The notes: a model not told the origin generated them from the letters alone. A stretch of 8,813 nt of DNA from Anaerolineales bacterium UBA2232 (GCA_002348045.1 DDYO01000149.1:30290-39102); one strand, 5' to 3'. Shown: positions 1-7,528, counted from the first letter of the stretch. A program made the numbers and translations.

Positions 1-657
1 CGAGGGCGTACGCTGCGATCCCAGCCCCGCGTAGGGTGCGGGGGACTGGGCCACCATCGCTGCAAATTGCCTCCGAGCAGCAGCGGCTGAGGGGAAATGA
101 ATCGCTGGTAGTCCGATGGCGCGGGCCGCGGAGATATTCCGTTCCTTATCGTCAATAAACACGCAATCTTCCCGCACCAGTCCCATCCTTGACAACGTCA
201 GCTCGTATATTTCTGGATCGGGTTTGCGCCAGCCGACCCGGGCCGAATTCACAACCACGTCGAAGAGCCGTCGAAGCTCGCTCTCCTCAAGCAACTGATC
301 CAAATAGAGCGTAGCGTTGCTCAACAGGGCGATCTTGTGCAGCCGTCGCAGGCTCCCCAGCCACTTGACAGTGGTAAGGTTGAGCTCCTCATAGGCAAAG
401 GGATTGTCGCGGAATGGCTCCAGTACGGGGGGGATGTTGGGACCCAGCAAGTGGGTGATATGATCCCAGTACTCCTGCGTCGACACCTTGCCAGTTGAGA
501 GAGCCCACCAATGGTCACCCGAGAATAGGACCTGCATCAAGTCGCCCGCGGCAAGGTTAAGCTCTTTCTCGGTCCGCCGCAGCAATTTGTCGCGCGGCAG
601 AGTTCGCGTAACCACCCCGTCAAAATCCACGATGACGCCCCGCGGCTGCCATGCCAT
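1..657 (-). CDS. HAD-superfamily hydrolase (subfamily IA-like), 3' end outside window
   Basis: Cytoplasmic phosphatase-type hydrolase of the haloacid dehalogenase superfamily; its substrate cannot be told from sequence. All four HAD motifs are visible in the 219 residues present. Motif I is VDFDGVV, with nucleophile D11 and acid/base D13. Motif II is LLSNAT, with S113. Motif III is the lysine of RKPDPEIY, K145. Motif IV is VFIDDKERN, with D169/D170 for Mg2+. The roughly 90 residues between motifs I and II form the helical cap of subfamily I, and the KPDPxIY signature suits subfamily IA. The frame stays open to position 1, so the C-terminus is missing, probably by little because the Rossmann core is complete. 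I chose the ATG at 657-655 because motif I normally lies about 10 residues from the start and GGGAGAGG lies just before it. The frame stays open upstream to a stop at 891-889, with an alternative ATG at 768-766 that would add 37 residues. The gene is divergent from nnr. Confidence 0.88.
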   Translation of the reverse strand, partial: MAWQPRGVIVDFDGVVTRTLPRDKLLRRTEKELNLAAGDLMQVLFSGDHWWALSTGKVSTQEYWDHITHLLGPNIPPVLEPFRDNPFAYEELNLTTVKWLGSLRRLHKIALLSNATLYLDQLLEESELRRLFDVVVNSARVGWRKPDPEIYELTLSRMGLVREDCVFIDDKERNISAARAIGLPAIHFPSAAAARRQFAAMVAQSPAPYAGLGSQRTPS

Positions 658-708
658 AGCCCTCTCCCGACTCAAGTTCGCCTCTGCCTCAGCCAGCCAA
701 GCCTGCTC

Positions 709-737
709 ATCATCCTGCGTACAATGCAGCCAGTCAA
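709..737 (-). promoter_or_regulatory. Candidate promoter for the HAD hydrolase gene
   Basis: Read on the minus strand, TTGACT (737-732) is followed after exactly 17 nt by GATGAT (714-709). The -35 element matches the sigma-70 consensus at 5 of 6 positions and the -10 at 4 of 6. Transcription from here would begin near 702 and give a leader of about 45 nt before the ATG at 657, which would exclude the longer 768 start. The weak -10 makes this a tentative call. Confidence 0.3.
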
Positions 738-866
738 ATAGTGGTGGCGGTAGCCCGTAGGGCATCATCGCTCGCAAAGTGACGTTGGCGAGAGCGATCT
801 CGGCACGCAAGGTCACCCACAGGATTGAATCGCTACCCCCCTCCTCACGCCTGAACGGGCAGGTCT

Positions 867-895
867 TTGACAGAAGTGCGTACCTAACTTACAAT
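867..895 (+). promoter_or_regulatory. Strong sigma-70-type promoter for the nnr operon
   Basis: TTGACA (867-872) matches the -35 consensus perfectly. After a 17-nt spacer comes TACAAT (890-895), which is 5 of 6 to the -10 consensus. Predicted transcription start is near 902. It lies in the only sizeable non-coding gap upstream of nnr, facing nnr and its three downstream genes, which have no other gap between them. It also shows that translation of nnr must start downstream of about 902 when this promoter is used. This is a sequence match only, with no transcript data. Confidence 0.7.
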
Positions 896-946
896 CCGCA
901 GATACCGATGAGCGACTCGCAAAGCCTGGCCGTGATGCAATCGCCA

Positions 947-2602
947 ATGAAGATCGTGACCGTTGAGCAGATGCGGGACCTCGAGCGTGCCGCAGCCGCC
1001 CACGGCGTTTCCTATGCCCAGCTGATGGACAACGCGGGTCACGCGGTAGCCCATTGGCTCCGGATGACGTTGCCACCGGATTGCCAGATTCTCGTTCTCG
1101 TAGGTCCAGGCAACAATGGCGGAGACGGCCTTGTGGCCGCTCGCTATCTTCGGGGGTTTGGCTTTTCGGTTTTCGCGTACTGCTGTGCGCGCCAGTCGGG
1201 CGACGACTCAAACTGGCCTCTGGCTCATCACGCTGGGGTCATCATGGCTCGTTGTGAGGAGGACCAGCAGGGTATTCAATTGCGGCGGTGGGTAGAGGAT
1301 TGCGGTTGCATAGTGGATGCGGTCCTGGGTACTGGAACGACTCGCCCCATCGCTTCTCCGTTGAGGGATGTCCTTGACGTGGTCCGCAGTGCGGTGGCAC
1401 TACGCCGTCGCCCCTTCTCCAATCAAGAGCTGCGCTGGCTGCATCCACTTACTGGTCAATCCGAGGGTAAGCCCCTGGTCATCGTCGCTGTGGATGTCCC
1501 CAGCGGATTGAACGCAAATACTGGTGCTCTCGACCAGGCGACTTTGACTGCCGATTTTACCATTACCTTTGGCTATCCCAAGATGGGCCTGTTCCGCTTC
1601 CCCGGCGCCGCCAAAGTGGGCAAGCTTGCCGTAGCCGATATCGGCATACCGGACGAGTTCGCCCATGATATAGCCCTGGAGGTCACCTCACCGGATCTCG
1701 TGGCAAGCGCGCTCCCCCTGCGACCCCTGGACGCCCACAAAGGGACCTTTGGCAAGGTCCTCGTGGTGGCGGGCTCCACCAGCTTCACCGGTGCAGCATC
1801 GCTGGCGGCGCAAGGAGCTATGAGGGTTGGTGCCGGCCTCGTCACGCTGGCCATCCCCGCTGTCCTGCATCCGGTGATCGGCGCCAATGTGAGTGAGTCT
1901 ACCTACCTGCTCTTGCCTCACGAACAGGGAAACATCAGCGCTGACGCTGCCGATACGTTGCGCCCGCATCTGCCTCTCTACGATGTCCTGCTCCTAGGCC
2001 CTGGAATTGGGCGCGCCACCACCACGGTGGAATTCGTCTCGCGCCTCCTCGCGATGCGGTCAAGCACAACAGAACGCGTCCCGCGCCTCGTACTCGACGC
2101 TGATGGTCTCTACGCGCTGTCCGTCATTCCCAAGTGGACCAAGTGCGTGGACAGTGAAAGCATCTTGACTCCCCACCCCGGCGAGATGGCTCGTCTTATG
2201 GCTACTGATATCTCCCGCGTGGAGGCAAGCCGCGTTCAGGTCGCCCAGCAATCGGCCAAAGAGTCCAACGCGACCATCGTGCTCAAAGGGGCTTTCAGCG
2301 TCGTTGCATCTCCTCAGGGCACCACCTACATTAACCCATTCGCGGTGCCCACGCTTGCCACAGCCGGCAGTGGTGACGTATTGGCCGGAGTAGTGGCAGG
2401 CCTTCTTGCCCAAGGTGCGCCTATTCGTGCCGCAGCAATAGCAGGAGCCTACTTGCATGGCCTGGCCGGGCAAATGCTCTGCGAGGAAACCGGCCTCTCC
2501 GGTGCGATAGCCAGCGACCTGCTGCCATTGATTCCCGCGGCGTGGCGACGCCTGGTGTCGGCGCACCCGGCGCCTACAACTACACGCACCAAGGCAGCGT
2601 AA
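947..2602 (+). CDS. nnr: Bifunctional NAD(P)H-hydrate repair enzyme (epimerase + ADP-dependent dehydratase)
   Basis: Repairs hydrated NADH and NADPH in the cytosol. The N-terminal domain epimerises R- and S-NAD(P)HX, and the C-terminal ribokinase-like domain dehydrates S-NAD(P)HX using ADP (551 aa from this start). N-terminal (NAXE/YjeF_N) marks are the NNGGDG loop at residues 56-61, VDVPSGLN around D183, and [11 protein letters not shown]-terminal (NAXD/carbohydrate kinase-like) marks are [25 protein letters not shown] around 383-388, TPHPGEM at 408-414, and GSGDVLAG at 474-481 with catalytic-type D477. An arginine-rich insertion of about 30 residues precedes the VDVPSG strand. I chose the ATG at 947 because the family begins at [10 protein letters not shown]. 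In-frame ATGs at 908 and 935 are possible, and 908 lies about 6 nt after the predicted transcription start, so it would be nearly leaderless. No start has a convincing Shine-Dalgarno. The in-frame GTG at 779 lies upstream of the promoter and is unlikely. First gene of the operon. Confidence 0.93.
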   Translation: MKIVTVEQMRDLERAAAAHGVSYAQLMDNAGHAVAHWLRMTLPPDCQILVLVGPGNNGGDGLVAARYLRGFGFSVFAYCCARQSGDDSNWPLAHHAGVIMARCEEDQQGIQLRRWVEDCGCIVDAVLGTGTTRPIASPLRDVLDVVRSAVALRRRPFSNQELRWLHPLTGQSEGKPLVIVAVDVPSGLNANTGALDQATLTADFTITFGYPKMGLFRFPGAAKVGKLAVADIGIPDEFAHDIALEVTSPDLVASALPLRPLDAHKGTFGKVLVVAGSTSFTGAASLAAQGAMRVGAGLVTLAIPAVLHPVIGANVSESTYLLLPHEQGNISADAADTLRPHLPLYDVLLLGPGIGRATTTVEFVSRLLAMRSSTTERVPRLVLDADGLYALSVIPKWTKCVDSESILTPHPGEMARLMATDISRVEASRVQVAQQSAKESNATIVLKGAFSVVASPQGTTYINPFAVPTLATAGSGDVLAGVVAGLLAQGAPIRAAAIAGAYLHGLAGQMLCEETGLSGAIASDLLPLIPAAWRRLVSAHPAPTTTRTKAA

Positions 2603-2606
2603 TCGT

Positions 2607-2852
2607 ATGCCAATTGAAGTGTACATTGATGATGTCGTGAGGCTTCGCAAGCCTCATCCATGCGGAGGGTATGAGTGGCGCGTGGTCCGGATCGGTGCTG
2701 ATATCGGACTCAAGTGTCAAACCTGCGGGCACCGAGTTCTTCTTCCGCGCTCGACCTTCGAGCGACGGCTGAAAGCCTTCATTGAACGGGCGATGCCCAC
2801 GGAAACCGGCTCAGACAACCAGGCACAGAGCACGGATGCTGCATGGACCTAA
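2607..2852 (+). CDS. DUF951 family small protein
   Basis: An 81-residue soluble protein of unknown function, recognised as DUF951. The conserved core runs from about residue 6 to 60 and contains [42 protein letters not shown] and FERRLK. Three cysteines, C19 in PCGG and C38 and C41 in CxxC, with nearby histidines suggest a small zinc-ribbon-like or nucleic-acid-binding fold; this is inference. The last 20 or so residues, after IERAM, are polar, low in complexity and probably disordered. The ATG lies 4 nt after the nnr stop, with only a weak AAGG (2591-2594) upstream, so translation probably depends on coupling to nnr. Its own end overlaps the start of the MFS gene by 10 nt. In Firmicutes, DUF951 genes occur near chromosome-partition or ychF genes, as I recall, so this setting differs. 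Confidence 0.85.
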   Translation: MPIEVYIDDVVRLRKPHPCGGYEWRVVRIGADIGLKCQTCGHRVLLPRSTFERRLKAFIERAMPTETGSDNQAQSTDAAWT

Positions 2853-4171
2853 CGCGCTCCTCCTCAGGTTCCCAGCCCTCTGACTTTTGGTCCATGTTCC
2901 AGAATCGCAACTTCGCGTTGCTGTGGACATCCCAGGTGTTTGGCCAATCTGCCCAGAATGCCATCCTGTTCGTGCACATGGTCATGATCGAAGGCCTGAC
3001 CCGTTCCAGCACCCTCGTTGGCCTGATGGTCTTGGTTTTCAACCTTCCAGGCGTGCTCTTCAGCCTCCTCTCCGGCGTTATGATAGACCGATTCCGTAAA
3101 AAGACCATCCTGCTTTTCTGCAATATCTCTCGCATCTTTGTGGTAGCCTCATTCATCTTCTTCCGACGCTATGCGCAGGGAGGCGGCCTTCTGACAGCCG
3201 TCTATCTCCTGACATTCGTTCTCTCCACCATCGGGCAATTGTCCGACCCGGCAGAAGCAGCGATGGTCCCCCTCCTTGTTGCACCCGATCAGCTTCTGAC
3301 AGCCAATTCTGCCTTTCGACTGCTCTTTAACGTAGCTCAGGTTCTGGGTCTGCTCTTCCTGGCTCCTCTTTCACTCAAACTGGGCGGCATTGACGGTGCC
3401 TTTGCCACTATCTCCGGAGCGTACCTGATCACCACTGCCCTCATCTGGCCCATCTCTCTGTACGAACCATCCCCTCACAACGGGGTATTGCGGAATTCCC
3501 TGATCACCCTTCGTGAAGAACTGAATACCGGCCTGCGTTTTATCCTAACCAACCGTCCTGTTCTGATTGCCATCGGGCAGCATGGTCTCATGAACGTCTT
3601 GACCATGATCATCGCGGTTCTGGTGCCTGGTTTTGCGGCCCGAGTCTTGGGCATGCCGCCCACAGACGCCATCTACATCTTTTTCGCGGGCGGAGTCGGC
3701 ATGTTCATAGCAACCTTGTGGGTCGCCAACTATGGTTCTCGCTTCCAGCGCCCGCGGCTGGTCGCGACCGGACTCTTGATCGTCGGCCTGGCGTTGGCAG
3801 CATTGAGCATCGTTGCGTTGAATGTGGAAGCGGAAGGGGGAGCAAGCGGGAAAGCCCCGGATCGTGTCATCATCCCCGTCGTCGGCGCCGCATTGGTGCT
3901 GGGCGCGGGAGGCACGGTTACCGTAGTCGCCTCCCAGACCATTATTCACGAACTGACCCCGATGGAAATCCGCGGACGGGTGATTTCCGCCGATTTCCTG
4001 CTGGCCAACATTGCTGGTCTGGCGCCCATGATGGCGGTGAGCACCTTGGCCGACTATATTGGCATTCCCAATGCCATCATGGGGCTCAGCGGCGTGCTGC
4101 TGGCCTCTGCCTTCCTTAGCTTCCGGGTCAGGCGGCAAGAAAGGGTCCCGCTCCATGTTCAACCTGGATGA
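2843..4171 (+). CDS. MFS transporter, DHA3/MFS_3-like exporter
   Basis: A 442-residue polytopic inner-membrane protein of the major facilitator superfamily, probably a proton-coupled exporter of an unknown small molecule. The order of elements fits the DHA3 (macrolide/enterobactin exporter-like) branch. They are an FRNxxF-like start ([10 protein letters not shown], 19-28), motif A after helix 2 as [10 protein letters not shown] (78-87), then the [23 protein letters not shown] stretch (134-156, split here only by family logic) and the late PMEIRGRV loop (373-380). About 12 hydrophobic segments can be read. A polar loop around 328-340 ([13 protein letters not shown]) separates two C-terminal helices. 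The ATG at 2843 lies inside the last codons of the DUF951 gene, with no good ribosome site, pointing to translational coupling. Drug or metabolite specificity cannot be assigned. Confidence 0.87.
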   Translation: MDLTRSSSGSQPSDFWSMFQNRNFALLWTSQVFGQSAQNAILFVHMVMIEGLTRSSTLVGLMVLVFNLPGVLFSLLSGVMIDRFRKKTILLFCNISRIFVVASFIFFRRYAQGGGLLTAVYLLTFVLSTIGQLSDPAEAAMVPLLVAPDQLLTANSAFRLLFNVAQVLGLLFLAPLSLKLGGIDGAFATISGAYLITTALIWPISLYEPSPHNGVLRNSLITLREELNTGLRFILTNRPVLIAIGQHGLMNVLTMIIAVLVPGFAARVLGMPPTDAIYIFFAGGVGMFIATLWVANYGSRFQRPRLVATGLLIVGLALAALSIVALNVEAEGGASGKAPDRVIIPVVGAALVLGAGGTVTVVASQTIIHELTPMEIRGRVISADFLLANIAGLAPMMAVSTLADYIGIPNAIMGLSGVLLASAFLSFRVRRQERVPLHVQPG

Positions 4172-5537
4172 CACCATCGCCGCGATATCCACTTTCCCAG
4201 GTGAATCAGCTGTCGGGATCGTTCGGTGGAGCGGGCCAGAGGCAGGTAGTATCCTGGGCCGACTCTTTCGCCCCGCAAGTATCAGCCTATCCATTGTTCA
4301 GGAATGGGCGCTCAAGTCCCACCAAATGACCTACGGTCACGTCGTAGATCCCGCCTCGGGCAACTCAATAGATGAAGTGCTGGCTGTATGGATGCAGTCA
4401 CCCCGAACCTATACCCGACAAGACGTGGCTGAGATCCAGTGCCATGGCGGAACCGTAGCAGCGCGCCGCATCCTGGAACTGGCGGTTCGTCAGGGGGCGC
4501 GTCTGGCGGAACCGGGGGAGTTCACCCTACGCGCTTTTCTCAACGGTCGCCTCGACCTTGCTCAGGCAGAGGCAGTGATCGATATCGTTCGCGCCAAGAC
4601 CAACGCGGCCTTGCGCTTGGCAGTACGTCAACTGGATGGGCGTACCTCTGATTCTACACGACAGATCCGCCAGGCATTGGTGGACGCCCTCGCCTACCTC
4701 GAAGCCCTGCTCGACTTTCCCGAGGACGAGATCCCTCCTTTGGACGTCACTGCCGCGGTACAGCAGGCCAGGCAGAGCATCGAGTCCCTGCTGGCTCAAG
4801 CACGACAGGGTATGGTGTATCGCAATGGTGTGCGCACGGCCATCGTTGGACGTCCCAATGTGGGCAAGTCAAGCTTGCTCAACGCTCTGCTGCGGTTCGA
4901 CCGCGCGATTGTCAGCCCGATCCCCGGCACAACGCGGGACACCGTGGAAGAAACCCTCAACCTCCGCGGCATCCCCCTTTGTCTTGTCGATACGGCAGGG
5001 ATCACCACCTCGTCGGATATCGTCGAATCCCTGGGCATCGCGCGCACCCACAAGGCCATTGACACGGCTGACCTCGTGCTCATGGTTCTGGATGGTAGCG
5101 AAAGCCTGCGCGCCGAGGACCGCGATCTGGCTGCCAGCATCTCGGGGCGGGTGACCATCGTTGTCATCAACAAGTCGGACCTGCCCAAGGTCGCAGAGGA
5201 CCACTCGATCTTGCCTCACGAGCCGCATGTGCACGTCTCCGCCCTCACTGGCGCGGGGCTGGAAGACCTGGAGCAAGCCCTGGCAGACACACTACTATCC
5301 GGGCATGCTGAGCTCTCCGAAACTGCCGTCACGGCAAACATGCGACACATCGAGATACTGGAGCGCTCCCTGGCTCATCTCGGCGATGCCCTCATGACCC
5401 TGCGGGAAGAGAACGCGACGGACATGGCCGCGGTCGACCTGACCGCGGCCATCAGCACCTTGGGGGAAATCACCGGCGAGACGGTGAGCGACGACGTATT
5501 GAATGCCATCTTCCGGAGTTTCTGTGTGGGCAAGTGA
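4155..5537 (+). CDS. mnmE: tRNA uridine-5-carboxymethylaminomethyl modification GTPase MnmE
   Basis: Works with MnmG to install cmnm5 at wobble uridine 34 of certain tRNAs, using methylene-tetrahydrofolate and GTP. The protein is a complete 460 residues, normal for the family. The N-terminal folate-binding domain shows [25 protein letters not shown] and EPGEFTLRAFLNGRLDL. The inserted G domain has G1 GRPNVGKSS (232-240), G2 GTTRD (258-262), G3 DTAG (279-282) and G4 NKSD (339-342). The K+-ligand asparagine (N235) and the glutamate matching E. coli E282 (E291) are present. The helical domain ends in FCVGK with the catalytic C457. I chose the ATG at 4155 because family homology begins at [12 protein letters not shown] and GAAAGGG (4139-4145) lies 9 nt upstream. 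An in-frame ATG at 4059 is inside the MFS gene and adds unrelated sequence. It overlaps the MFS stop by 17 nt. No mnmG is seen in the window. Confidence 0.97.
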   Translation: MFNLDDTIAAISTFPGESAVGIVRWSGPEAGSILGRLFRPASISLSIVQEWALKSHQMTYGHVVDPASGNSIDEVLAVWMQSPRTYTRQDVAEIQCHGGTVAARRILELAVRQGARLAEPGEFTLRAFLNGRLDLAQAEAVIDIVRAKTNAALRLAVRQLDGRTSDSTRQIRQALVDALAYLEALLDFPEDEIPPLDVTAAVQQARQSIESLLAQARQGMVYRNGVRTAIVGRPNVGKSSLLNALLRFDRAIVSPIPGTTRDTVEETLNLRGIPLCLVDTAGITTSSDIVESLGIARTHKAIDTADLVLMVLDGSESLRAEDRDLAASISGRVTIVVINKSDLPKVAEDHSILPHEPHVHVSALTGAGLEDLEQALADTLLSGHAELSETAVTANMRHIEILERSLAHLGDALMTLREENATDMAAVDLTAAISTLGEITGETVSDDVLNAIFRSFCVGK

Positions 5538-5549
5538 TGCTCCGGATGC

Positions 5550-5578
5550 TTGCGCAAACCCAGGGCGCTTGCTATACT
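5550..5578 (+). promoter_or_regulatory. Extended -10 promoter starting the polysaccharide block
   Basis: TTGCGC (5550-5555) and TATACT (5573-5578) are separated by 17 nt, with TGC (5570-5572) directly before the -10 hexamer giving an extended -10. Predicted start is near 5585, leaving a leader of about 16 nt before the glycosyltransferase ATG. It occupies the only gap of the region (63 nt after mnmE). An 8-bp palindrome, TTGCGCAA (5550-5557), covers the -35. No terminator with a T-run is seen after mnmE, so read-through from the nnr operon is also possible. Confidence 0.6.
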
Positions 5579-5592
5579 GGTGCACACTAACT

Positions 5593-5597
5593 GGAGG
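5593..5597 (+). promoter_or_regulatory. Ribosome binding site of the glycosyltransferase
   Basis: GGAGG directly upstream of the ATG at 5601 with a 3-nt spacer (TAG). The match is perfect but the spacing is short. It fixes the start of the glycosyltransferase, whose N-terminal strand RVAIVCSW follows at once. Confidence 0.65.
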
Positions 5598-5600
5598 TAG

Positions 5601-6719
5601 ATGCGGCATACCTTGAGAGTAGCCATCGTTTGTTCTTGGCTAAACCAATACGGAGGAGCCGAGCGGGTGCTTGAAGTAGTGAAAGGAATGTACCCCCAAG
5701 CTCCCGTTTTCACGTCCATCTATTGGCCCGAAGCCCTACCGCCAGAGTACAGCGACTGGGATGTGCGAGCGTCATCCTTAAACCGCCTGCCTCTGATCCA
5801 CCAGCATCATCAGTGGTTCCTGCCCCTCTACCCCTTGGCCTTTGAACAGTTGGACTTGTCCGACTATGACGTGGTCATCAGTGTGACAAGCGCTTTCGCT
5901 CACGGCGTTGTTACGCCTTCTAGCACCCTTCACGTGAGCTATTGCCTAACACCAGCCCGTTTCCTGTGGGACTATTCAACGTACGTGGCCCAGGAGCGGC
6001 TAGGTCGACTCGTGCGCCTGGCCATGCCCTTCCTCCTGTACAATCTACGTCAGTGGGATAGGCTGGCGGCCGACCGGGTGGATCACTTTGTGACGCTCTC
6101 GCATGCCGTGCAGCAGCGCATTCAGAAGACCTATCGCCGGAGCGCTGACGTGATCTACCCTCCCGTGGAAGTGCAAAGGTTTCAGGTATCCGAGGTCCGC
6201 GGTGACTACTACCTGATGATCAATCGCCTGATACCGTACAAGAGAATTGATCTCGCTATCAAGGCTTTCAACCAGCTAGGCCTTCCTCTTTGGATTATCG
6301 GCGAAGGGCGCGCCAGACCGGCCCTCCAGGCTATCGCCGGACCCAACATTCGGTTCCTTGGAAGGCTTACCGATGCCGAGGTAGAGCAATGCCTGGCCAA
6401 CTGCCGGGCGCTGGTCTTTCCTGGAAGAGAGGATTTTGGGATCGCTCCGCTGGAAGCGCAAGCGGTGGGCCGCCCTGTCGTCGCCTACGCCGCCGGTGGC
6501 GCCGTAGAAACCGTCGTGGACGGGGTGAGTGGAGTGCTGTTTGAGCAGCAGACAACAGGCTCATTGGCTGATGCGGTTACCCGACTGGAAGCGCTCCGTC
6601 TCGATCCCCACACTATCCGCAAGAACGCAGAACGCTTTGACCGGCAGGAGTTCGTCGCCGCGTTCGACGACCTAGTGCGGACTCGGTACGCCGAGTTTTC
6701 CGCCCAACGGATGCTCTAG
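5601..6719 (+). CDS. GT4-family (GT-B fold) glycosyltransferase
   Basis: A 372-residue cytoplasmic or membrane-associated retaining glycosyltransferase that probably adds a sugar to a lipid-linked polysaccharide precursor; donor and acceptor are unknown. The N-terminal Rossmann domain starts with RVAIVCSWLNQYGGAERVL, where GGAERV (18-23) is the glycine-rich acceptor-side motif typical of GT4 enzymes. YCLTPARFLWDY follows near residues 114-125. The C-terminal GT1-type domain (PF00534) begins around YLMINRLIPYKR (K214 and R215 contact the donor phosphates in relatives). It carries the E-x7-E motif as EDFGIAPLE (E277 and E285), then AVGRPVVAY and GGAVETV. No signal peptide or membrane helix is seen. 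It sits 16 nt before the first Wzz-type gene, which places it in an exopolysaccharide or capsule locus. Confidence 0.92.
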   Translation: MRHTLRVAIVCSWLNQYGGAERVLEVVKGMYPQAPVFTSIYWPEALPPEYSDWDVRASSLNRLPLIHQHHQWFLPLYPLAFEQLDLSDYDVVISVTSAFAHGVVTPSSTLHVSYCLTPARFLWDYSTYVAQERLGRLVRLAMPFLLYNLRQWDRLAADRVDHFVTLSHAVQQRIQKTYRRSADVIYPPVEVQRFQVSEVRGDYYLMINRLIPYKRIDLAIKAFNQLGLPLWIIGEGRARPALQAIAGPNIRFLGRLTDAEVEQCLANCRALVFPGREDFGIAPLEAQAVGRPVVAYAAGGAVETVVDGVSGVLFEQQTTGSLADAVTRLEALRLDPHTIRKNAERFDRQEFVAAFDDLVRTRYAEFSAQRML

Positions 6720-6735
6720 CAAGGGGGCGGCTCAT

Positions 6736-7440
6736 ATGGAGTTGCGAGAGTATGGGAACATTGTCGCACGCCGATGGTGGATCATCGCCATGCTGCTGGC
6801 CGTCGTCCTGGTCTCCTATGCCGTCGTCCGACCACAGGCCGCCCCTGCCTATCAGGCGAGCATGCGCTTTGTAATGGGATTGGATCCCGAACCGAGGACC
6901 GGCGACTACTATGCTTATGACAAGTACTACACGTGGCTCACTGCCGAATACATGGCCGATGATGCGGCAGCCCTGGTCAGAAGCCAGGCCTTTGCCCAGG
7001 CAGTAAGTCAGCGTTTGGCCTCCGAGGGCATCCAGGTCCCGGTCGGCGCGATCTACGGTGCCACTCAGGCGGGCAAACAGCATCGCATCCTTACGGTAAG
7101 CATCGTCTGGGGCGATGAACGGCAACTGGCAGCCGTCGCCAACGCTGTGGCTGCTGTCTTGCCCGATGAGGTTGCCAGCCACCTGGCCCAGGTCGGTACG
7201 GCTGGAGTGCAGGCCAGTCTCATCGATCCGCCCTCCATTGGCCGTATAGGAGCGGGGCTTCGCGAACAGCTTGACCTCCCCATTCGCCTGCTGCTGGCGC
7301 TGGCTTCCGGCCTGATCCTTGCCTTCCTCCTCCACTATCTGGACGGTGCGCTGTACTCGACCCAGGAGCTGGAGGAATACGGTATATCTGTTCTAGCTGA
7401 GATACCCTCGCCAAGCCGCTGGCGGTCCAGAATCCGCTGA
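6736..7440 (+). CDS. Wzz/CpsC-type polysaccharide chain-length modulator 1
   Basis: A 234-residue membrane protein of the Wzz/CpsC (polysaccharide co-polymerase) group, controlling length and export of a surface glycan. The N-terminal tail MELREYGNIVARR leads into helix 1 (about 14-31). An outside domain of some 150 residues follows, then helix 2 (about 183-202) and a cytoplasmic tail ending ELEEYGISVLAEIPSPSRWRSRIR. The tail has the usual I-x-V-L-x-x-I-P element that precedes the kinase domain in fused homologues, but no kinase is attached. The outer domain lacks a long coiled coil, like short Gram-positive CpsC/YveK proteins. The outer domain is unusually tyrosine-rich near residues 56-64 (TGDYYAYDKYY). 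AAGGGGG (6721-6727) lies 8 nt before the ATG. Sequence similarity to the next gene is mainly in the N-terminal tail, the helices and the tail element. Confidence 0.82.
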   Translation: MELREYGNIVARRWWIIAMLLAVVLVSYAVVRPQAAPAYQASMRFVMGLDPEPRTGDYYAYDKYYTWLTAEYMADDAAALVRSQAFAQAVSQRLASEGIQVPVGAIYGATQAGKQHRILTVSIVWGDERQLAAVANAVAAVLPDEVASHLAQVGTAGVQASLIDPPSIGRIGAGLREQLDLPIRLLLALASGLILAFLLHYLDGALYSTQELEEYGISVLAEIPSPSRWRSRIR

Positions 7441-7443
7441 CAT

Positions 7444-7459
7444 CGCCAGAGACCTGGCG
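7444..7459 (+). terminator. Small hairpin after the first wzz-type gene (possible weak terminator)
   Basis: CGCCAG (7444-7449) and CTGGCG (7454-7459) form a perfect 6-bp stem with the tetraloop AGAC, starting 4 nt after the stop codon. The tail that follows is CACGCTACCC, not a T-run, so this is not a classical intrinsic terminator. It could be a 3'-end stabiliser or processing site, or a partial attenuator before the next promoter. Confidence 0.35.
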
Positions 7460-7479
7460 CACGCTACCCTTCATCGCAG

Positions 7480-7508
7480 TTGTTTGACGGTCTGGCTTGT
7501 GCTAGAAT
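7480..7508 (+). promoter_or_regulatory. Internal extended -10 promoter before the second wzz-type gene
   Basis: TAGAAT (7503-7508) is preceded by TGC (7500-7502), an extended -10. A -35-like TTGTTT (7480-7485) lies at 17 nt. A better hexamer, TTGACG (7484-7489), also exists but only 13 nt away, so the extended -10 probably carries most of the weight. Predicted start is near 7515, leaving about 25 nt before the GTG start at 7540. The promoter overlaps any start placed at the TTG of 7480, arguing against that longer reading. Confidence 0.5.
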
Positions 7509-7528
7509 TGCTGATGCGACTGACGCAC

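Noticed and set aside
779..946. N-terminal extension of Nnr from the GTG at 779
   Set aside because: The stretch contains the near-consensus promoter and bears no resemblance to Nnr N-termini, which begin near [10 protein letters not shown].
2060..2650. Long minus-strand open frame opposite the 3' half of nnr (196 codons)
   Set aside because: It lies wholly antisense to a well-recognised enzyme, has a biased composition with many H, C, R and Q, and shows no domain I recognise. It is an effect of GC-rich codons.
4059..4154. N-terminal extension of MnmE from an ATG inside the MFS gene
   Set aside because: It would add 32 residues before the universally conserved MnmE N-terminus and is just the MFS coding sequence read in another frame.
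3545..4294. Long minus-strand open frame opposite the MFS/mnmE junction (249 codons)
   Set aside because: Antisense to the MFS transporter helices and the start of mnmE. Its protein is rich in D, H, G, R and Q without hydrophobic core patterns, and it has no recognisable motif.
5538..5600. Terminator after mnmE
   Set aside because: Only the short TTGCGCAA palindrome is present, with no stem-loop of useful length and no T-run. The region is better explained as a promoter.
6613..7335. Minus-strand open frame opposite the glycosyltransferase end and the first wzz-type gene (240 codons)
   Set aside because: It crosses a real gene junction on the other strand, has low-complexity composition and no family signature.
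7515..7527. Mini-hairpin TGCG-ACTGA-CGCA in the leader of the second wzz-type gene
   Set aside because: Only four base pairs and no supporting structure around it; expected by chance in GC-rich DNA.
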